Origin: CAVPEW01 sp050247895
GTDB taxonomy: Bacteria > Actinomycetota > Acidimicrobiia > Acidimicrobiales > VFJN01
Direction of reading: 5' to 3'
Length of the DNA: 9,797 nt
Assembly (NCBI GenBank): GCA_050247895.1
Contig: JBFWTJ010000141.1
Coordinates: 1 to 9,797, forward strand
A program made the position numbers and the translations under genes. The notes below the pieces were generated by a model. That model saw only the letters and a program-made list of their open reading frames with translations. It ran no database searches and had not been told where the DNA came from. Each line of letters begins with the position of its first letter. Positions within the stretch are counted from its first letter, which is position 1. Positions 7,008 through 9,797 of the stretch are shown piece by piece.

Positions 7008-8221
7008 CGCCAGAGCTCCAGCACCCGGTCGGGACCGGCGCCGCCGGCCAGGAGGGCCTCGAGGTCGTCGGCCGGGCAGCGGCCCCGGCGGGGGAAGCGG
7101 TCGGCGTACTCCTCGACCGCCTCGGCCTGCTCGGGTGCGCCGTGGCACCGCAGGCTCCCCGCCGCGGCCTCCAGGCAGGCGCCGGCGGCACGGGCCAGCT
7201 CCAGGTCGCGGGGACCGTGCCGGCGGGCCCGGTCCCACGCCGTGGCCACCGGGGCACAGGCGGCCTCGGCCGCGGCCCGCGCCACCGGGTCGACGACCAG
7301 GGCCACCGACGCGGCCACCGCGACCTCGGCCCAGGGCCCGGGCAACGAGTCGAGCCAGCGGAGCTCCAGCCAGCCGCGGAGCCGGACGGGCGGGAAGACC
7401 GTGGTGGCGTGGTAGTCGAGGTCGTCGGCGGTGGCCGGGCGACCGGCGGGGTGGGCCGACGCGACCCACTCCTCGAAGGTCAGCGGCAGGTCGGGCACGG
7501 TGCAGCGGTCGTCGTCGCGCACGAGCAGGACCCGGGCGGAGCCCAGGTAGCGGGCCCAGTCGACGGACGGGTCGCCCGTGGCGTAGGCGGACCGGGTCCG
7601 GCTGGGGTCGAGGCGGGCCCAGGTGACCAACCGCTCGGAGCGGGCCGCGGGGCCCGGTGAGGCGGCGAAGGTTGCGGCCAGGGCCGGGCCGACGACGTGG
7701 GCCGCTCGCCAGCGGTGGACCGGCTCGTCGCCCTCGCCCAGGTCGACGTTGGTCTGGATGGCCGCGGTGGCGCACATCATCCCCCGGCCGGCCGGGCCCC
7801 ACCGGTCCAGGTAGCGCTCCATGGCGTCGTACCGCGGCTCGTGGAGCGTGCGCCGGGCGGCACGGAAGGGATCGACCCCGCACCCCAGCGTGCCGATGCC
7901 GGCGCCGTGCAGGGCCGCCCGCAGGACGGCGGCGTCGGCCGTCAACCGGTCGGCCGCGACCCACCACGGCGCGGTCGGCGCGGTGGCCAGCTCGACCTGC
8001 CCGCCGGGCTCGACGGTGACCCTGGCCCCACCGGGCAGTGCCGGCACGGCCGCGAGGACCTCGGCCGGCGTGCAGCGCCGACAGGGCTCGTCGAGCGGGT
8101 AGGTGTGCCACTCCTGCTCGACGCCGACCTTGGCCGGTCCGGCGGTGGGGTTGGACCACCGCGCCCGCACGAGGGCGAGGAGGTCCTCGGCAACCAACGG
8201 CGGTGATGCGACGACGGCCAT
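7004..8221 (-). CDS. egtA: Glutamate-cysteine ligase EgtA (ergothioneine branch)
   Basis: EgtA condenses glutamate and cysteine with ATP to gamma-glutamylcysteine, the sulfur donor for EgtB. The 405-residue product shows the GCS2-type ligase fold of the actinobacterial EgtA subfamily: GVEQEWHTYP (33-42) with the metal-binding glutamates Glu35/Glu37, VEPGGQVELATAP (70-82), LHEPRYDAMERYLDRWGP (126-143), MMCATAAIQTNVD (148-160) and HATTVFPPVRLRGWLELRWLD (271-291). An unusual CRRC pair sits at 47-50. The start is the ATG at 8221, giving MAVVASPPL; no other in-frame start with support is visible upstream, and there is no Shine-Dalgarno before this ATG. A 16-codon ORF with a strong ribosome site ends 14 bases before it, so translation may depend on re-initiation. 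Its stop overlaps the egtB start by four bases. It is the first gene of the egt operon; whether the operon is also read through from the upstream helicase gene is unknown. Confidence 0.94.
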   Translation of the reverse strand: MAVVASPPLVAEDLLALVRARWSNPTAGPAKVGVEQEWHTYPLDEPCRRCTPAEVLAAVPALPGGARVTVEPGGQVELATAPTAPWWVAADRLTADAAVLRAALHGAGIGTLGCGVDPFRAARRTLHEPRYDAMERYLDRWGPAGRGMMCATAAIQTNVDLGEGDEPVHRWRAAHVVGPALAATFAASPGPAARSERLVTWARLDPSRTRSAYATGDPSVDWARYLGSARVLLVRDDDRCTVPDLPLTFEEWVASAHPAGRPATADDLDYHATTVFPPVRLRGWLELRWLDSLPGPWAEVAVAASVALVVDPVARAAAEAACAPVATAWDRARRHGPRDLELARAAGACLEAAAGSLRCHGAPEQAEAVEEYADRFPRRGRCPADDLEALLAGGAGPDRVLELWR

Positions 8222-8235
8222 GCGAGCGGACCGCG

Positions 8236-8286
8236 TCAGGGCTGGCGCGGGGTGGCCGGGGCGCCCGGCTGTCGGCTTCGTTGCAT
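8236..8286 (-). CDS. Putative 16-codon leader peptide upstream of egtA
   Basis: On the minus strand GGGAGG (complement of 8292-8297) stands five bases before an ATG at 8286 that opens a 17-codon frame encoding MQRSRQPGAPATPRQP and ending in TGA at 8236. The stop is 14 bases upstream of the egtA ATG, in a different frame. This is the best ribosome-binding site near egtA, while egtA itself has none, which suggests coupled re-initiation. The peptide is rich in Pro, Arg and Gln and has no His or Cys codon, so classical attenuation by the pathway's amino-acid substrates is not indicated. An indel relative to relatives, which would turn this into an EgtA extension, is the main alternative. Confidence 0.4.
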   Translation of the reverse strand: MQRSRQPGAPATPRQP

Positions 8287-8343
8287 CGCGACCTCCCTCG
8301 GGTGGGCCGCCCTCCGCGGCCAGCGTACGGGGCCGTCGCCCCG
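8255..8343 (-). promoter_or_regulatory. Structured egtA leader with three perfect hairpins
   Basis: Three inverted repeats with perfect 6-bp stems and 3-5-base loops occur in 89 bases: CGGGGC/GCCCCG at 8328-8343; GGCCGC/GCGGCC at 8305-8321, whose loop reads GGAGG on the transcribed strand; and GCCGGG/CCCGGC at 8255-8269 inside the leader ORF. None is followed by a T-run. They could shape access to the leader ribosome site. At this GC content single stems of this size are expected by chance; the clustering is the only notable point. Confidence 0.3.
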
Positions 8344-8365
8344 CGGGGGACGACGCTCCCCGATG

Positions 8366-8397
8366 CCTACCAACGCAACGCTGACACCAAACGTCAG
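8366..8397 (-). promoter_or_regulatory. Possible egt operon promoter and inverted repeat at the helicase stop
   Basis: This is a comparatively AT-richer patch in a very GC-rich window. CTGAC (8381-8385) and GTCAG (8393-8397) form a 5-bp inverted repeat around a 7-base loop; the right arm includes the helicase stop codon. On the minus strand TTTGGT is followed 16 bases later by TAGGCA, a weak -35/-10-like pair pointing at egtA. Both signals are marginal, but this is the only spot between the helicase and egtA with promoter-like composition. Confidence 0.25.
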
Positions 8398-9797
8398 GGT
8401 GCCTCAGAGTTTCCCGATCGTTCACCGGTCCGGGCCAGCACGGCCAGGATCTCGTCGCCGTAGGACTCGAGCTTGGCCGGCCCGATGCCCGGGCAGGCCC
8501 GCAAGCGGGCCAGGTCCTCCGGCCAGCGCTCGACGATCCCGGCCAGGTGGACATCGGAGAGCACGACGTAGGCCGGGACCCCGTCGGCCCGAGACCTGTC
8601 CCGCCGCCAGGCCTTGAGGGCCTCGACGGCCTCATCCGCACCGGGCCGGCGGGGCGCGGCCAGCGCGTGGGGCCGATCGTCGACCGTGACCCGCTCGCCG
8701 TAGCGGACGAACACCGATCCCCCGCCCTCGACGGCCAGGCGCACCCCGTCGTCCTCCAGGGCCGAGACGGTGCCGCGATAGCCGCCGAGCACGGTCAGGG
8801 CCAGGCCCGGGGCGGCCCGCACCAGGTCGAGGACCGGACCCGCGGGCGCCCGGGCCGGCCGGGACGAGGTGGCGCCCTCGTCGGTGCGGCGGCCCAGCGT
8901 GCGGTCGTGGGGCGCCGATCCGTCGAGCTCGGCCAGGAACGGGGAGGTCCGCTCGGCGTCGCCGAGGACCACGACCCGGCGCACGCCCCGGGTGATCCCG
9001 ACGTGCAGGATCCGGCGCTCCTCCTCGACGTCGGTGGCCAGGCGGTGGGGCACGATCCCGTCGCTCACGCCGAACACGGCCACGTAGGGCCACTCCCGGC
9101 CCTTGACCCGGTGGATGGTCGACAGGGTGACCCCGGACCCGTCGTGCTCGCGTTGGAAGGTCCGGCGGAGCCACGGCTCGAAGGCGGCGGCCTCGGGCTG
9201 GAGGTCGGCCACCTGGAGGAGCGCCTCCAGGTCGTCGAGGTGGGAGCCGGCCGAGCCCCCGCTGCTGTCGAGCAGGGTCATGGCCGAGCCGAGGCCGACG
9301 CCGTCGCGCACCGCGGTGAGCAGCTCCCGGGTCGACGCGCCGGCCGCGGCCCGGCGGGCCAGCCGCTCGAGGTCGCCGGCCAGCGCGTCCAGCTTCGACG
9401 CGACCCGCTCGTCGTCGACGCGCGCCGCGGCCCGACGGACGTCGGCCACCGAGCGGCACCGCTCCAACCAGCGCTCGGCCCAGCGCGGCAGGCCCCGGCT
9501 GGGCCGCCGGTGGACCTCGACCAGGTCGCGGGGATCGAGCTGCTCGGGATCCAGCGCGAGGCGGAGGTAGGCCAGCGCGGCCCGCACGCCGAGGCGACCG
9601 AGGACGCCCTCGTCGAGGATCGAGTCGACCGGGATCCCGGCGGTGGCCAGGGCCACGTGGGGAGCGAGCAGCAGGGACTGCACCCGGGTCAGCACCGCGA
9701 CCTCCGGGGCCGCGACCGGGCCGTCGAGCCAGGCGGCCACCGTCTCGACCAGCGCGGCCGCGCCCCGGTCGCCGGCGTGGCCGACGACGGCGAGCGC
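8394..9797 (-). CDS. uvrD2: UvrD2-like superfamily 1A DNA helicase with C-terminal HRDC domain (partial)
   Basis: This is the C-terminal 467 residues of an ATP-dependent 3'-5' DNA helicase; the frame is open through the right edge, so the N-terminal ATPase half (Walker A and B) lies outside. Residues below are counted from the edge. VAVLTRVQSLLLAPHVALA begins at about residue 33, typical of the start of domain 2A. Motif V is STIHRVKGREWPYVAVFGV (about 226-244). Motif VI is EEERRILHVGITR (about 258-270), containing the arginine finger. A proline/arginine-rich linker leads to a small predicted beta domain (about 331-374, LTVLGGYRGTVSAL onward), then an HRDC domain (about 388-455) with DGVPAYVVLSD and CPGIGPAKLESYGDEILAVL. 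UvrD plus HRDC is the UvrD2 architecture of actinobacteria. The four-cysteine metal motif that links these parts in mycobacterial UvrD2 is missing. The role is presumably DNA repair. It is read in the same direction as egtA, 172 bases upstream of it. Confidence 0.9.
   Translation of the reverse strand, partial: ALAVVGHAGDRGAAALVETVAAWLDGPVAAPEVAVLTRVQSLLLAPHVALATAGIPVDSILDEGVLGRLGVRAALAYLRLALDPEQLDPRDLVEVHRRPSRGLPRWAERWLERCRSVADVRRAAARVDDERVASKLDALAGDLERLARRAAAGASTRELLTAVRDGVGLGSAMTLLDSSGGSAGSHLDDLEALLQVADLQPEAAAFEPWLRRTFQREHDGSGVTLSTIHRVKGREWPYVAVFGVSDGIVPHRLATDVEEERRILHVGITRGVRRVVVLGDAERTSPFLAELDGSAPHDRTLGRRTDEGATSSRPARAPAGPVLDLVRAAPGLALTVLGGYRGTVSALEDDGVRLAVEGGGSVFVRYGERVTVDDRPHALAAPRRPGADEAVEALKAWRRDRSRADGVPAYVVLSDVHLAGIVERWPEDLARLRACPGIGPAKLESYGDEILAVLARTGERSGNSEAP

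Noticed and set aside
7008..8159. In-frame upstream extension of egtB through egtA
   Set aside because: The 817-residue reading overlaps all of egtA in another frame; the recognisable EgtB N-terminus begins at the GTG at 7007, giving the normal family length.

Overview
The window is very GC-rich, densely coding DNA with GTG as well as ATG starts and 1-4 base gene overlaps. It looks chromosomal and actinobacterial. The mix of a mycobacteria-type ergothioneine operon, a UvrD helicase carrying an HRDC domain and a long-form acyl-CoA dehydrogenase fits an environmental high-GC actinomycete, possibly of the Acidimicrobiia. That placement is an inference from protein style, not from a marker gene. 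No RNA gene, insertion sequence, phage gene or CRISPR array was seen.

Layout from left to right: a serine beta-lactamase-like hydrolase (+, 4-831, its start lying at the window edge); a 167-base gap with two small hairpins; an aminoglycoside-phosphotransferase-fold kinase (+, 999-2021); a convergent acyl-CoA dehydrogenase (-, 2052-3845), separated from the kinase by only 30 bases, with one inverted repeat that swallows both stop codons. Next comes a four-gene ergothioneine operon on the minus strand, transcribed right to left: egtA (8221-7004), egtB (7007-5706), egtC (5703-4927), egtD (4930-3944). Last is the C-terminal part of a UvrD2-like helicase (-, 9797-8394), cut by the right edge.

The four egt genes form one biochemical route. 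EgtD trimethylates histidine to hercynine. EgtA makes gamma-glutamylcysteine. EgtB joins the two oxidatively as a sulfoxide. EgtC removes the glutamate. The expected last enzyme, the PLP-dependent C-S lyase EgtE, is not in the window: egtD is followed by the acyl-CoA dehydrogenase, which has what looks like its own leaderless promoter. Active-site residues of EgtD and EgtB match the mycobacterial enzymes closely, so the pathway is probably functional with the lyase encoded elsewhere.

The most interesting non-coding signals are the egtA leader and the acyl-CoA dehydrogenase promoter. The egtA leader holds a 16-codon ORF with a strong Shine-Dalgarno just ahead of an egtA start that has none, plus three perfect 6-bp hairpins. 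The dehydrogenase promoter has a TAnnnT box placed exactly for a leaderless transcript, directly next to an 8-bp perfect inverted repeat. I see no clear evidence of an entirely new multi-gene system here; the novelty is mainly in regulation and in variant domain architecture.
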